In this document: positions 44,438 to 53,625 of the stretch, piece after piece
Layout: each line of letters opens with the position of its first letter
Numbering within the stretch: the stretch's first letter is position 1
NCBI RefSeq assembly: GCF_002917925.1
Contig: NZ_PPFE01000006.1
Location: forward strand, 62,001-126,000
From: Roseovarius confluentis
Lineage (GTDB): Bacteria > Pseudomonadota > Alphaproteobacteria > Rhodobacterales > Rhodobacteraceae
Length of the DNA: 64,000 nucleotides
Direction: 5' to 3'
Translations under genes and position numbers: made by a program
The notes under the pieces: model-generated
What the model saw: only the letters and a program-made list of their open reading frames with translations
Databases searched by the model: none
What the model was told of the DNA's origin: nothing

Positions 44438-45826
44438 TCAGAGTTTTTGCGCCGCATCTGCGAAAAACTGTCGGATGGAATTGGCGTAATAGACCAGCAG
44501 GTCGCACTCTTCGGGGACGATCTCGATACCCTGCGCGGTGTCGCGGACGAGCCCCCTCTTGCGCAGGATGCGCAGCCCCGCCTCGAGCGAATAGCCAAGA
44601 TCCTCGCGCGGGATATGAATATGCGCCTGGCCCAGGCTGTCGGTCATCCTGGCCAGCACCTCTTTCAGCTCCGCCTCGGGCAGCGGCGTTCCGGCCTCCA
44701 GCAGGGCGTGGGCGACCATCGGCACCGGCAGCACCGGCACCTCTTCCCCGATCCGCGCCATAAGGCGCTCGCCCAGGGTTTCGACCGGGGCATCGGGGTG
44801 TTCGCGCTGAAACGCCGACAGGGACACCGGCGCGCCGAAACTGACCGCGGCATAGCCGTGGCGGTGATAGCGCCGCGTGATCCACAGCCAGAACTGCTTC
44901 AGAACGAAGCCCCCCACCACGCTGATCCGCGCGCCGAAGCGGCGCTTGCCCGCCTTGTTCGCGGCCACCAGGATGCGGTCCTCGAACACCCGGTCATAAT
45001 TCACGGCGACCGGCACGAAGACCACGTCGCGCCCGTCCGGCTCGCGTTCCTCGATGATGTATTTCAGGATGCCCAGCTTGGGCCTGGCCAGCGCCCCGTC
45101 AAGGCTCAGCCCGCCCTCGGGGAAGACCGCCTGAGTCACCCCGCCATCCGTCGCCATGCCGACATAGCGCGCCAGTACCCGGCGATAGAGCGCATTGAGC
45201 GACCGGCGCCGGATGAAATAGGCGCCCATCGTCCGGATCAGCCGGCTGAGCGGCCAGACCCGCGCCCACTCGCCCACGGCATAGCTGAGCGCCGACTGCT
45301 CGGCGGCCAGCCACGTGACCAGCACGTAATCCATGTTCGACCGATGGTTCATCACGAAGATCACGGTGGCGTCGGGGTTGATCTTGCCGATCCCCTCTTC
45401 GTCGAACCGGCCCATGCGCACGCGGTAAAGCGCCGTGCTCAAGAACTTGGCCAGCCGGATCGCAATGCCGAAATAGGCGGTCGCGGAAAAGCTGGGCACG
45501 ATCTCCCGCGCATACCTCTTGGCCTTCTCGAAGGCGACGTTCTCGGGGATGCCGTTTTCGTGCGCGTGTTCGGCGATGGCCTTGCTGACCTCGGGGTCGT
45601 AGATCAGCCGCTGGATCATGTCATAGCGGCGCGCCAGCTTGAACGGCTCGATCTTGCGTTCCAGCCGCTGGTTCAGGCGGTTCACCACCCGCTCCATCCG
45701 GCGGCGGAAAAACCAGCGCACCGAGGGGAACAGGAAATGCGAGGCAAAGGTGACCGCCGCAAACAGCAGGATCAGCACCAGCAGCCAGATGGGAAGTTCA
45801 ACCGTTTGCGTCATCCAGCGCACCAT
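44438..45826 (-). CDS. PlsB-like glycerol-3-phosphate/lysophosphatidate acyltransferase
   Basis: 462 residues. One N-terminal membrane segment (LPIWLLVLILLFAAVTFAS) and a PlsC/PlsB acyltransferase core with NHRSNMDYVL (HX4D), GAYFIRRRS, AVFPEGGLS (glycerol-phosphate site) and VFVPVAVNYD. It acylates glycerol-3-phosphate or a lysophospholipid at the inner membrane. It is shorter than enteric PlsB (about 800 residues). Start chosen at ATG 45826; ATG 45814 is possible. It is 133 bases upstream of ccr on the same strand, but ccr has its own promoter-sized spacer. Confidence 0.85.
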   Translation of the reverse strand: MVRWMTQTVELPIWLLVLILLFAAVTFASHFLFPSVRWFFRRRMERVVNRLNQRLERKIEPFKLARRYDMIQRLIYDPEVSKAIAEHAHENGIPENVAFEKAKRYAREIVPSFSATAYFGIAIRLAKFLSTALYRVRMGRFDEEGIGKINPDATVIFVMNHRSNMDYVLVTWLAAEQSALSYAVGEWARVWPLSRLIRTMGAYFIRRRSLNALYRRVLARYVGMATDGGVTQAVFPEGGLSLDGALARPKLGILKYIIEEREPDGRDVVFVPVAVNYDRVFEDRILVAANKAGKRRFGARISVVGGFVLKQFWLWITRRYHRHGYAAVSFGAPVSLSAFQREHPDAPVETLGERLMARIGEEVPVLPVPMVAHALLEAGTPLPEAELKEVLARMTDSLGQAHIHIPREDLGYSLEAGLRILRKRGLVRDTAQGIEIVPEECDLLVYYANSIRQFFADAAQKL

Positions 45827-45876
45827 GCCAGCCCGCGTGAGGGGGTACAAAGGAAAACGCCGCAAGCCGCGCGATC

Positions 45877-46070
45877 GCCAGACCGCGGGCTGGCGAACCA
45901 TCGTTGGTTCATGGCACTTTATGGTTGCCGCGTCCGACTAACCTCCGACCGAAGCGCGAACGTCACCCAATCGCCAGCCCGTCCGGGCGGCCCCCCTTTC
46001 GGCGATTGCAGCAATCGCCTTTCGGTCAGCGGCCGATCGCGCGGCGGCCTTCGGCCTTGATTCCGCGCGG
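45877..46070 (+). repeat. Dispersed intergenic repeat, copy B (about 194 bp)
   Basis: It shares blocks with copies A and C in the same order: CCAGACCGCGGGCTGGCGA, TTCATGGCACTTTATGG, CCAATCGCCAGCCCGTC, a GGCGATTGCAGCAATCGCC hairpin, GATCGCGCGGCGGC and CCTTGATTCCGCGCGG. The hairpin and the right end match copy C best. Confidence 0.78.
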
Positions 46071-46162
46071 TATAAGATGACCGACACCGTTGAATACTCG
46101 AAAAGGTACGGCGATTTGGTCATGGAAACCCTTCCCGCCCCGAATTGCCGCAACGCAGCGAA

Positions 46163-46191
46163 TTGACAGCGTCACATAATTCCGAATAGTT
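46163..46191 (+). promoter_or_regulatory. Candidate ecm promoter
   Basis: A consensus TTGACA (46163-46168) is followed after 17 bases by ATAGTT (46186-46191), 49 bases before the ecm start. A TTGCGCAA palindrome (46211-46218) lies between it and the gene. Confidence 0.45.
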
Positions 46192-46239
46192 TGCCCCTGT
46201 TGAAAGAAAGTTGCGCAAACCGATTCAAGAGGCCGCCTG

Positions 46240-48219
46240 ATGTCGCAGATGCAGAATGACACCCCCAAGGATCGTCCGTGGTTGATCCGCACCTATGCCG
46301 GCCACTCCACCGCCAAGGCCTCGAACGCGCTCTATCGCGGCAACCTCGCCAAGGGGCAGACGGGCCTCAGCGTGGCGTTCGACCTGCCCACCCAGACGGG
46401 CTATGACAGCGATCACGTCCTCAGCAAGGGCGAGGTCGGCAAGGTTGGCGTGCCGGTCTGTCACCTGGGCGACATGCGCACGCTTTTCGACCAGATCCCG
46501 CTGGATCAGATGAACACCTCGATGACGATCAACGCCACCGCGCCGTGGCTTCTGGCGCTCTATATCGCCGTGGCCGAGGAACAGGGCGCGGATGTCAGCG
46601 CCCTGCAAGGCACGGTGCAGAACGACCTGATCAAGGAATACCTCAGCCGCGGCACCTATATCTGCCCGCCCAAGCCCAGCCTCAAGATGATCGGGGACGT
46701 GGCCGAATACTGCTACACCCATATCCCCAAGTGGAACCCGATGAACGTGTGTTCCTATCACCTGCAGGAGGCCGGCGCGACACCGCAGCAGGAGCTGGCC
46801 TTTGCGCTGGCCACCGCCTGTGCCGTGCTGGACGAGTTGAAACCGCGCGTGCCCGAGGAGGATTTCCCGGCGCTGGCGGGGCGCATCAGCTTTTTCGTCA
46901 ACGCGGGCATCCGCTTCGTCACCGAGATGTGCAAGATGCGTGCCTTCGTCGACCTGTGGGACGAGATCCTGCAAACCCGCTATGGCGTCGAGAACCCCAA
47001 GTTCCGCCGCTTCCGCTATGGCGTTCAGGTCAACTCGCTGGGCCTGACCGAGCAGCAGCCGGAAAACAACGTCTACCGTATCCTGATCGAAATGCTGGCG
47101 GTGACGCTGTCGAAAAAGGCCCGCGCCCGCGCGGTGCAGCTGCCCGCTTGGAACGAGGCGCTTGGCCTGCCCCGCCCGTGGGATCAGCAATGGTCGATGC
47201 GGATGCAGCAGATCCTGGCGTATGAGACGGACCTTCTGGAATACGAGGACCTGTTCGATGGCAACCCCGCCGTCGACGCCCGCGTCGAGCAGTTGAAGGA
47301 AAGCGCCCGGCAAGAGCTTGAGACGCTGGACAGCATGGGCGGCGCCATCGGGGCGATCGAACACATGAAGGCGCGGCTGGTCGACAGCAACGCCGACCGT
47401 CTTGGCCGGATCGAGGCGGGCGAGACGACCGTGGTGGGCGTCAACAAGTTCACCACCTCCGAACCGAGCCCGCTGCAGTCCGAGGATGGCGGCATCATGC
47501 GCGTCGACCCGGCGACCGAGGCCGAACAGATCCACCGCCTGAACGCTTGGCGCGAGGAACGCGATGACGACGCCGTGAAAACCGCGCTGGCGGCCCTGCG
47601 AGAGGCCGCCTCGAAGAACGAGAACATCATGCCCGCCTCCATCGCGGCGGCCAAGGCGGGTGTCACGACAGGCGAATGGGCCGAACAGATGCGCCAGATC
47701 CATGGCCAGTATCGCGGCCCTACCGGCGTCTCCGGCAGCCCGTCGAACCGCACCGAGGGCCTTGACGACATCCGCGACGCGGTCGATGCGGTCAGCGACA
47801 AGCTGGGCCGCCGCCTGAAATTCCTGATGGGCAAGCCGGGCCTTGACGGGCATTCCAACGGCGCCGAGCAGATCGCCTTCCGCGCCCGCGACTGCGGCAT
47901 GGATATCGCGTATGAAGGCATCCGCCTGACGCCCGAGGAAATCGTCACCGCCGCGCTGGACGACGAGGCGCACGTGATCGGCCTGTCGATCCTGTCGGGC
48001 AGCCACATGCCGCTGGTCGAGGATCTGCTGAACCGGATGCGAGAGGCGGGGCTGGGCCATGTGCCGCTGATCGTCGGCGGAATCATCCCCGAAGAGGACG
48101 CCAAGCGCCTGCTGGAGATGGGCGTGGCGCGGGTCTATACGCCCAAGGATTTCGAGCTGAACACGATCATGATGGATATCGTCACGCTGGCCGATCCCAA
48201 GGCTGTCGCGGCGGAATGA
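46240..48219 (+). CDS. ecm: Ethylmalonyl-CoA mutase (B12-dependent)
   Basis: 659 residues in one chain. The TIM-barrel substrate domain carries [20 protein letters not shown] and [18 protein letters not shown], and the C-terminal cobalamin domain has [11 protein letters not shown] (DxHxxG; His binds cobalt), then LSGSHMPLV and VGGIIPEED. It converts ethylmalonyl-CoA to methylsuccinyl-CoA. Length, N terminus and linkage to ccr separate it from methylmalonyl-CoA mutase (over 700 residues). A TTGACA promoter candidate lies upstream. Its stop overlaps the NTF2-like gene start (ATGA). Confidence 0.92.
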   Translation: MSQMQNDTPKDRPWLIRTYAGHSTAKASNALYRGNLAKGQTGLSVAFDLPTQTGYDSDHVLSKGEVGKVGVPVCHLGDMRTLFDQIPLDQMNTSMTINATAPWLLALYIAVAEEQGADVSALQGTVQNDLIKEYLSRGTYICPPKPSLKMIGDVAEYCYTHIPKWNPMNVCSYHLQEAGATPQQELAFALATACAVLDELKPRVPEEDFPALAGRISFFVNAGIRFVTEMCKMRAFVDLWDEILQTRYGVENPKFRRFRYGVQVNSLGLTEQQPENNVYRILIEMLAVTLSKKARARAVQLPAWNEALGLPRPWDQQWSMRMQQILAYETDLLEYEDLFDGNPAVDARVEQLKESARQELETLDSMGGAIGAIEHMKARLVDSNADRLGRIEAGETTVVGVNKFTTSEPSPLQSEDGGIMRVDPATEAEQIHRLNAWREERDDDAVKTALAALREAASKNENIMPASIAAAKAGVTTGEWAEQMRQIHGQYRGPTGVSGSPSNRTEGLDDIRDAVDAVSDKLGRRLKFLMGKPGLDGHSNGAEQIAFRARDCGMDIAYEGIRLTPEEIVTAALDDEAHVIGLSILSGSHMPLVEDLLNRMREAGLGHVPLIVGGIIPEEDAKRLLEMGVARVYTPKDFELNTIMMDIVTLADPKAVAAE

Positions 48220-48602
48220 CCGATCAGACGGATCGCAACAAGGCCAACGCGATGGCCTTTTACGACCTGATGTTCAATCAATGCCGCCCGCGCGACGCCA
48301 TCGCCCGTTATGCGGGCGACGTCTATATACAGCACAATCCGCATGTCGCCGACGGCAAGGACGCCTTTGTCGACTATTTCGAACGCATGGCACGGGACTA
48401 TCCGGGCAAGCAGGTGCGCTTTGTCCGCGCCGTGGCGGAGGCCGACCTGGTGGTGCTGCATTGCCACCAGACATGGCCGGGCAGCGACGATTACGCGGGG
48501 ATGGACATTTTCCGCTTCGACGAGAACGGCAAGATCGTCGAACACTGGGATGTCCTGCAGGTCATCACCGGCCAGTCAGCCAACGATAACGGACTGTTCT
48601 GA
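48216..48602 (+). CDS. SnoaL/NTF2-fold protein coupled to ecm
   Basis: 128 residues. [20 protein letters not shown], then [20 protein letters not shown] and [19 protein letters not shown] are the SnoaL-like cone-fold motifs, with QHNP and EHWDV lining the pocket. Family members act as cyclases, isomerases or ligand-binding proteins. It overlaps the ecm stop by 4 bases, so it is made together with Ecm, but a role in the pathway is not established. Confidence 0.8.
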   Translation: MTDQTDRNKANAMAFYDLMFNQCRPRDAIARYAGDVYIQHNPHVADGKDAFVDYFERMARDYPGKQVRFVRAVAEADLVVLHCHQTWPGSDDYAGMDIFRFDENGKIVEHWDVLQVITGQSANDNGLF

Positions 48603-48677
48603 CGCGTCCCGGGGTCGTCCGCGGAGGGATTGAGCGCGACCCCGGAACGCATGCGGCGTGCCGGATGACCGGCGCGC

Positions 48678-49214
48678 TTACTCGGTGGTCTCTTCTTCGG
48701 TATCGGCAGCACCCTCGGCGCCTTCGGTCGCGGCACCGGCATCGTCCGCGTTTTCCTGCGCCGCTTTGCCTTCAGCAGCGGCGGTCTTGAGCTGGGCCAT
48801 GATCCGGTCGTTGAGTTCCTGATCTTCCTGCGCCGCGATGTCGATCGCCTTGAACTCTGCCGGGGTGATGTCTGCAATCACTTCGATCGAGTTGACGATC
48901 GAGTCGTTGGCATAGGCCATCAGCTCGGCGCGCTTCTCGCCATCCGACTCGGCCTCGATCCGGGGCACGAAGTGCTGGGCCACGGTGTTGACCGCCGCCA
49001 GCGCCTGCACGAAGGACGCGACTTTCTCGTCGCTCAGCGTATCGTTGCTGATGCCTTCGGCCGGCTCGATCTTTGCCAGCGACTTGGTCGGCTCCTGCTT
49101 GGTCGTCTCGGTGGCCGCGCCTTCGGTCTGGGTGTCTTGCGTGGCTTCCTGTGCGAAGCCGGCGGTGCCCAGCGCCAGTGCGGATGCGGTGGCGATTGCG
49201 ATACGTGAAATCAT
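48678..49214 (-). CDS. Secreted DUF4168-like protein
   Basis: 178 residues with signal peptide (MISRIAIATASALALGTAGFA). The central region DEKVASFVQALAAVNTVAQH, then ANDSIVNSIEVIADITPAEFKAI fits DUF4168, a helical domain. Both ends of the mature chain are low-complexity and acidic (Ala, Glu, Thr, Asp), finishing AADTEEETTE. Probably periplasmic. GAGGAG before ATG 49214 supports the start. Function unknown. A GC-rich inverted repeat (CCGGGGTCG ... CGACCCCGG, about 48609-48645) lies between it and the converging gene. Confidence 0.7.
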   Translation of the reverse strand: MISRIAIATASALALGTAGFAQEATQDTQTEGAATETTKQEPTKSLAKIEPAEGISNDTLSDEKVASFVQALAAVNTVAQHFVPRIEAESDGEKRAELMAYANDSIVNSIEVIADITPAEFKAIDIAAQEDQELNDRIMAQLKTAAAEGKAAQENADDAGAATEGAEGAADTEEETTE

Positions 49215-49362
49215 TATGGTCTCCTCGACGGGATTGTCTTGGTTTGCGGTTGAGTGACACATGGCCAGTCCCCTGCCGTCTTGCAATCCGTTCGGCGAAA
49301 AAACGCTGGAATCGGCAGGACGGACGCGACAGACTGCCGAATGCGCCAGAAGGACACGCCGC

Positions 49363-49803
49363 ATGACCCTTTCCATCCGCCCCATCGCCCCCCAGGACGA
49401 AGCCGACTGGCGCAGACTCTGGACCGCCTACCTGGAGTTCTACGAAAGCAGCGTCAGCGAGGAGGTCTACCAGACCACCTTCGCCCGGATCTGCGCCCCC
49501 GAGGTGACCGACCAGAACGGCCTGCTGGCGCTCGACGGCGAGACGCCGGTGGGGTTGGTGCACTACATCTTTCACCCGCATAACTGGCGGGTCGACAAGA
49601 CCTGCTATCTACAGGACCTCTACGCCGATCCATCGGTGCGCGGCACCGGCGTGGGCCGAAAGCTGATCGAGGCGGTCTATGCCGCCGCCGATGCCAACGG
49701 CACATCTTCGGTCTACTGGATGACGCAGGATTTCAACACACAGGCACGGCAGCTTTACGACCGGATCGGCCAGCTGACTCCGTTCATCAAGTATACCCGC
49801 TGA
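49363..49803 (+). CDS. GNAT-family N-acetyltransferase
   Basis: 146 residues. MTLSIRPIAPQDEADWRRLW, then CYLQDLYADPSVRGTGVGRKLIEAVY (acetyl-CoA loop RGTGVGR) and VYWMTQDFNTQARQLYDRIG are typical of single-domain GNATs. The ATG at 49363 is chosen because AAGGA lies 9 bases upstream and it gives the standard N terminus; an ATG at 49261 would add an unrelated 34 residues. Substrate unknown. Confidence 0.85.
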   Translation: MTLSIRPIAPQDEADWRRLWTAYLEFYESSVSEEVYQTTFARICAPEVTDQNGLLALDGETPVGLVHYIFHPHNWRVDKTCYLQDLYADPSVRGTGVGRKLIEAVYAAADANGTSSVYWMTQDFNTQARQLYDRIGQLTPFIKYTR

Positions 49804-49818
49804 TAGGAGGCGTTCCGT

Positions 49819-50346
49819 TCAGGGAAACTGCGCCGCCTCGCGCCGCATCAACGCGCGCAGGGTATAGGATCGCGCGATCGGCCCTTCCGCTCCCATCACG
49901 TGGCGCGGATCGGCGGGGATGCAACCCGGGCCACAGACCTGACGCACCTCCATGCGGCGCGTGTCGAGAAACCACAGCCGCCCGGCGGGCGTGCCGACAT
50001 AGCCGTTGATGCCTTCGCCCTTGTCAGCGCGGAGGTCGTTGACGGTGGGCACCTCGGACCAGGCGTCCTCGTCATACGCCCCGTGCGTGTGCCAGGACGC
50101 CACAACGCGCAACCTCTCGGGCCAACTGGGCTGGCAATAGTTCAGGTACCCGCGCCGGGGCCGCGTCGTGGCCAGCTGGCCCGAGGCGGTATAGCCGATA
50201 TAGCCGCAATATTCCCGGTTCTCGGCCACCGACCGGGCCTGCGCCTGCGACAGAACATGCCTTGCGACGCCGATCTCGTCCGCGGTCTGCGCGGGCGCGG
50301 CGGCGGGCGCCGTCCCCAGCAGGGCCAGTAGCGCAATGATCCGCAT
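49819..50346 (-). CDS. Secreted DUF4329 protein with a JAMM-like motif
   Basis: 175 residues with signal peptide (MRIIALLALLGTAPAAAPAQ). The core has ENREYCGYIGYTASG, then VVASWHTHGAYDEDAWSEVP and TVNDLRAD: a Glu followed by HxH and a downstream S-x(n)-D, the JAMM/MPN metallopeptidase pattern with HTHG in place of HSHP. Four Cys residues (YCGY, NYCQP, VCGPGC) suggest disulfides. DUF4329 is usually found inside polymorphic-toxin and Rhs proteins; a free secreted form is less usual. Target unknown. Confidence 0.72.
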   Translation of the reverse strand: MRIIALLALLGTAPAAAPAQTADEIGVARHVLSQAQARSVAENREYCGYIGYTASGQLATTRPRRGYLNYCQPSWPERLRVVASWHTHGAYDEDAWSEVPTVNDLRADKGEGINGYVGTPAGRLWFLDTRRMEVRQVCGPGCIPADPRHVMGAEGPIARSYTLRALMRREAAQFP

Positions 50347-50419
50347 CGGCGTGTGTCCTCTCTTGCAGCAGCGGGTCCAGACGTTACCGTAACGCGATCG
50401 AGCAACAGAGGGGAGCCCC

Positions 50420-51124
50420 ATGACAATCCATATCGGCGCCGCACCCGGCGACATTGCCGAAACCGTCCTGATGCCCGGCGACCCGATGCGCGCCAAGTGG
50501 GCCGCCGAGCGGTTCCTCGATGCGCCGCGCCAGGTCAACGCGGTGCGCGGGATGCTGGGCTTTACCGGCACGTGGCGCGGGCATCCGGTGACGATCCACG
50601 GCAGCGGGATGGGCATGGCGAGCCTGTCGATCTATGCCAACGAGCTGTTGCGCGACTTTGGGGCAAGGACGCTGATCCGCATCGGCTCCACCGGCGCGAT
50701 GCAGCCGCATGTGGGCCTGCGCGACGTGATAATCGCCATGACCGCCAGCAGCGTCGGCACGCCCTCCTCGACCATCTTCCGCGAACTGAATTATGCCCCC
50801 TGCGCCGATTGGGGCCTGTTGCGGGCCGCCGTTGCCGCGACCGAGGCGCGGGGCGTGCCGCATCATGTGGGGGGGATCTATTCGTCCGACACGTTCTATG
50901 ACGAGCGGCCCGACCTCAACGAGCAGATGACCCGCCACGGCATCCTCGCCGTCGAAATGGAGACCGCCGAGATGTACACGCTGGCCGCACGGCACGGCGC
51001 GCGGGCGCTGTCGGTGCTGACCGTGTCCGACCATCTGCAAACCGGCGAGACCCTGCCCAGCGAGGACCGCGAGGCCAGCTTCGGCGACATGGTGGACATC
51101 GCGCTGGAGGCCGCGTTTGCGTAG
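50420..51124 (+). CDS. deoD: Purine-nucleoside phosphorylase, DeoD type
   Basis: 234 residues, the hexameric DeoD family. [12 protein letters not shown] (phosphate loop), [40 protein letters not shown] (ribose site) and [11 protein letters not shown] with the catalytic Asp. It cleaves purine (deoxy)nucleosides with phosphate. GAGGGGAG lies 7 bases before the ATG. The stop codon itself lies inside the left arm of a 25 bp inverted repeat (51119-51143). Confidence 0.95.
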   Translation: MTIHIGAAPGDIAETVLMPGDPMRAKWAAERFLDAPRQVNAVRGMLGFTGTWRGHPVTIHGSGMGMASLSIYANELLRDFGARTLIRIGSTGAMQPHVGLRDVIIAMTASSVGTPSSTIFRELNYAPCADWGLLRAAVAATEARGVPHHVGGIYSSDTFYDERPDLNEQMTRHGILAVEMETAEMYTLAARHGARALSVLTVSDHLQTGETLPSEDREASFGDMVDIALEAAFA

Positions 51125-51200
51125 GGTGCGTTTTCAACGCACCTTTCCCGGGCTGGACACCTGGCATGGGCGCGTGGTGCGTTGAAAACGCACCCTACGC
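51119..51200. repeat. Inverted repeat with 25 bp perfect arms after deoD
   Basis: The arms at 51119-51143 and 51176-51200 are exact reverse complements (GCGTAGGGTGCGTTTTCAAC ...), each itself containing TGCGTTTTCAACGCA. The 32 base spacer is GC-rich. The deoD stop TAG (51122-51124) is part of the left arm. Confidence 0.85.
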
Positions 51201-51240
51201 AATCTCCGGAAACGCATACGTCTCACCCGCGACACCTCTG

Positions 51241-51306
51241 CGCGCGGAATCAAGGCCGTAGGCCGCCGCGCCATCGACGACCCCCACCGAGGGGGGCGGC
51301 GATGGC
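51241..51306 (-). repeat. Fragment of the dispersed repeat (copy D) with a hairpin
   Basis: 51241-51276 on the minus strand matches the right end of copies B and C (CGGCGGCC...GGCCTTGATTCCGCGCG). The adjoining bases form a hairpin CCATCG...CGATGG with a CCCCC/GGGGG inner stem (to 51306). Confidence 0.6.
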
Positions 51307-51311
51307 GCACC

Positions 51312-52163
51312 CTACATGTCCTCCAGAAACGCGAACGCATCCCCCTCGACACGCACCCGGCCCAGCGACGGCAGCCGGAAATGCGTGCCCAGCACCCGCG
51401 CATCCCGATCCACCGCATGCTCCAACAACGCCCGGCGCGACAGCACGGCCTGCTCGGCGTCCTGATCGAAGGTAAAGTGCCACTCGGGGTGCCAGCATTG
51501 CGCCGCGCTGTGGATGGCATCCCCCGTAATCATCGCCTCGGCTTCACCAAAGCGCACCACGACCGACACATGCCCCCCGGTATGCCCCGGCGTCGGCATC
51601 AGCGTCACATGATCACCGATCCCGTGCGCGCCCTCGACCAGTTCCGCCTGCCCGGCCTCGATCACCGGCAGGAGGCTCTCGTCATACATGCCCTTCGCCT
51701 TCTCGGCATAGAACGCCTCGTCCGCCTTCGGCAGCAGGTAGCGCGCGTTGGGGAACGTCGGCACCCAGCGCCCGTCCAGCAGCCGCGTGTTCCAGCCGAT
51801 GTGATCCACGTGCAGATGGGTGCACAGCACGTAGTCGATATCCTCCACGCCCACGCCTGCGGCCCCCAGCGCGTTCAGAAAGCGCGGCGTGTCGCGCTGG
51901 TGCCAGTCCGGAAAGCTCGGCGCGGTCTTGTGGTTGCCGACACAAGTATCGACGAGGATCACGTGATCGGGCGTCTTCAGCAGAAAGCCCTGGATCGGCA
52001 GCATCACGCGGCCTGTCCGGCGGCACAGCCCGCCCGGCACCTTTTCGGCGATGATGCGGCCCACATCCGGGCCAGCGCCCGGGAACATCTCTTCGGGTGC
52101 AAGAAACGGCGCGTCGATCTCCAGGATGCGCCACACCTCCACCTCACCGATCCGACACAACAT
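51312..52163 (-). CDS. Metallo-beta-lactamase-fold hydrolase
   Basis: 283 residues. The zinc motif THLHVDHIGW (HxHxDH), then MPTPGHTGGHVSV, ITGDAIHSA and a late GTHFRLPSLGRV complete the metal ligands of quorum-quenching-lactonase-like and alkyl-hydrolase-like MBL proteins. Its pattern (ILVDTCVGNHK in the first third) resembles the group that includes N-acyl homoserine lactonases, which is of interest in a genome with luxI, but the substrate cannot be inferred. GGAGGG precedes ATG 52163. It starts 5 bases after the SGNH gene stop. Confidence 0.85.
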   Translation of the reverse strand: MLCRIGEVEVWRILEIDAPFLAPEEMFPGAGPDVGRIIAEKVPGGLCRRTGRVMLPIQGFLLKTPDHVILVDTCVGNHKTAPSFPDWHQRDTPRFLNALGAAGVGVEDIDYVLCTHLHVDHIGWNTRLLDGRWVPTFPNARYLLPKADEAFYAEKAKGMYDESLLPVIEAGQAELVEGAHGIGDHVTLMPTPGHTGGHVSVVVRFGEAEAMITGDAIHSAAQCWHPEWHFTFDQDAEQAVLSRRALLEHAVDRDARVLGTHFRLPSLGRVRVEGDAFAFLEDM

Positions 52164-52168
52164 GGCGC

Positions 52169-52867
52169 TCAGCCCTCCCTGATCCGCTCCGCCACCCGGC
52201 CCGCCCACATGTCATAAAGCGGGGCGGCAGGATGAAACCCGTCGGCGGCCATCAAGCCCCTGTCCATCGGGAATTCCATCGAAACGTAGCGCAGCGCGGG
52301 GTTTTGCGCCACAAGGTTGCGTAGCTCGCCATCCAAGGCCGCCGCGCGCCGCCCGAGAACCCCGCGCAAGGGGCGCGGCAGCAGCGGGAACACCCCCAGC
52401 GGCGGCACGCCCGAGGCGACGATCCGGGTCACGCCGAACCGCTCTTGCAGACGGGCCGCGAGGTCGCGGTAGTTGCGCCGCCACCGCACCCGGCGCATCC
52501 CGTTCTTGGCGTCGTTCACGCCCAGCGCGATCACCGCCACGTCGAAGGGCTGCTCCGGCATCTGCGCCAGATCGGCCAAGGCAGTTGTCGTCGTCGCGCC
52601 GCCCCGCGCCTCCAGCCGCCAGTGCACGCGGAAATGCGGCGCAAGATGCGCCACCAGCCGCCCGGCCAGCGCGTCCTCCTGCGTCTCGACGCCCACGCCC
52701 GCGCCGGAACTGTCGCCGACGATCAGCAACCGCAGGTCCGGGCCTGCGCCCGCCACGCCGTCGCGCGGGCCCGCCGCCTCGGGCAGGTGTGCCGCCCGCA
52801 GCACGACCCAAACCACCTGTGGCACCAGCACCGGCGCCATCAGCGCCGCGCGGAGCGCATCACGCAT
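52169..52867 (-). CDS. SGNH/GDSL-family hydrolase
   Basis: 232 residues. RLLIVGDSSGAGVGV (GDS block with the nucleophile Ser), VIALGVNDAKNG (block III Asn) and ADGFHPAAPLYDMWA (block V Asp-x-x-His) are all present. An N-terminal hydrophobic stretch (LMAPVLVPQVVWVVL) may anchor or export it. It hydrolyses esters or acetyl groups. ATG 52867 overlaps the DUF2161 stop (8 bases); GTG 52882 is an alternative. It is the middle gene of a DUF2161-SGNH-MBL transcript. Confidence 0.85.
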   Translation of the reverse strand: MRDALRAALMAPVLVPQVVWVVLRAAHLPEAAGPRDGVAGAGPDLRLLIVGDSSGAGVGVETQEDALAGRLVAHLAPHFRVHWRLEARGGATTTTALADLAQMPEQPFDVAVIALGVNDAKNGMRRVRWRRNYRDLAARLQERFGVTRIVASGVPPLGVFPLLPRPLRGVLGRRAAALDGELRNLVAQNPALRYVSMEFPMDRGLMAADGFHPAAPLYDMWAGRVAERIREG

Positions 52868-53525
52868 CGGTCTCGCTTTCACCGAACGCCATGCCGGTGT
52901 CGCTCAGGGCATAGACCCCGCGCTCGACCCGGTAGAACCAGCCGGAATGATTATCCGCCATGATCCGCGTCGCCCGCGCCACGCCGGTCGCCCTGGCGAT
53001 CACCGCGCCCGAGGACGGCCCATGCTCGGACAGGTAGGCCACGCAGGCCCGCACATCCTGCTTGTAGGCGGTCTCGATCTGCCCCCGCGTGCCGCCCTCG
53101 TTCGGATCGCCCCGGCGGGCGTTGAATTCCTTCAACAGCCGCGCGCGCTTGACCTTGGACCGGCGCGGCTGGAACGGCGCGGGATCGCAATGCACCTGCA
53201 CCGTGCCCTCGTCCAGCGTGACGCTCAACACGCCCAGCCCCAGCCGCTTGCAAAGGCCGATGTTGCCCTTGAACGCGCGCCACCCCGCCTTGCCCTTCCA
53301 GCGCGGCACGGCCACGTAGACCTGCTCGGTCACCGCCTGCCGCGCCACCGCCTGTTGCAGAAGGGTCAACGAAAACCCGGTCTTCAGCTCCACCACCACC
53401 GGCTCGGCATCCGCGCGCAGGCCCACCACGTCCGCCGGCCCGACCTCGGATTTCACGGCATAGCCCAGCGCCTCCAGCCAGGTCTTGACCGGGGCGTATA
53501 ACAGGGTTTCGCGGGCATCATGCAT
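52860..53525 (-). CDS. DUF2161 protein, PD-(D/E)XK nuclease-like
   Basis: 221 residues. RETLLYAPVKTWLEALGYAV, then KSEVGPADVVGLRADAEPVVVELKTGFS gives the D...ELK triad of PD-(D/E)XK nuclease folds; a helical, winged-helix-like part follows (ATGVARATRIMADNHSGWFY, then RVERGVYALSDTG). DUF2161 proteins are called putative phosphodiesterases or nucleases; no substrate is known to me. ATG 53525 gives the usual N terminus; an upstream ATG at 53600 would add 25 residues. Confidence 0.78.
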   Translation of the reverse strand: MHDARETLLYAPVKTWLEALGYAVKSEVGPADVVGLRADAEPVVVELKTGFSLTLLQQAVARQAVTEQVYVAVPRWKGKAGWRAFKGNIGLCKRLGLGVLSVTLDEGTVQVHCDPAPFQPRRSKVKRARLLKEFNARRGDPNEGGTRGQIETAYKQDVRACVAYLSEHGPSSGAVIARATGVARATRIMADNHSGWFYRVERGVYALSDTGMAFGESETDA

Positions 53526-53625
53526 CCCGGCAATTTGGCCGCAGGTTGCATGGGTGACAAGCCCTTCGCACAGCCCTATAAGGCGCGCGAACAAACTCAT
53601 TTCAGCCCCGAGGACGACATATCCG

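Larger units (their letters stand above)
45827..46239. other. 413 bp spacer between the acyltransferase and ecm
   Basis: Divergent starts at both ends. It contains dispersed repeat copy B (45877-46070) and, to its right, a candidate ecm promoter and a TTGCGCAA palindrome (46211-46218). No gene is supported. Confidence 0.65.

Noticed and set aside
44387..46060. 557-codon open frame on the + strand over the acyltransferase gene
   Set aside because: Antisense to the PlsB-like domain; high GC makes such shadow frames long.
48609..48645. GC-rich inverted repeat between the SnoaL-like gene and DUF4168 gene as a terminator
   Set aside because: No T run follows on either strand; not called as a rho-independent terminator.
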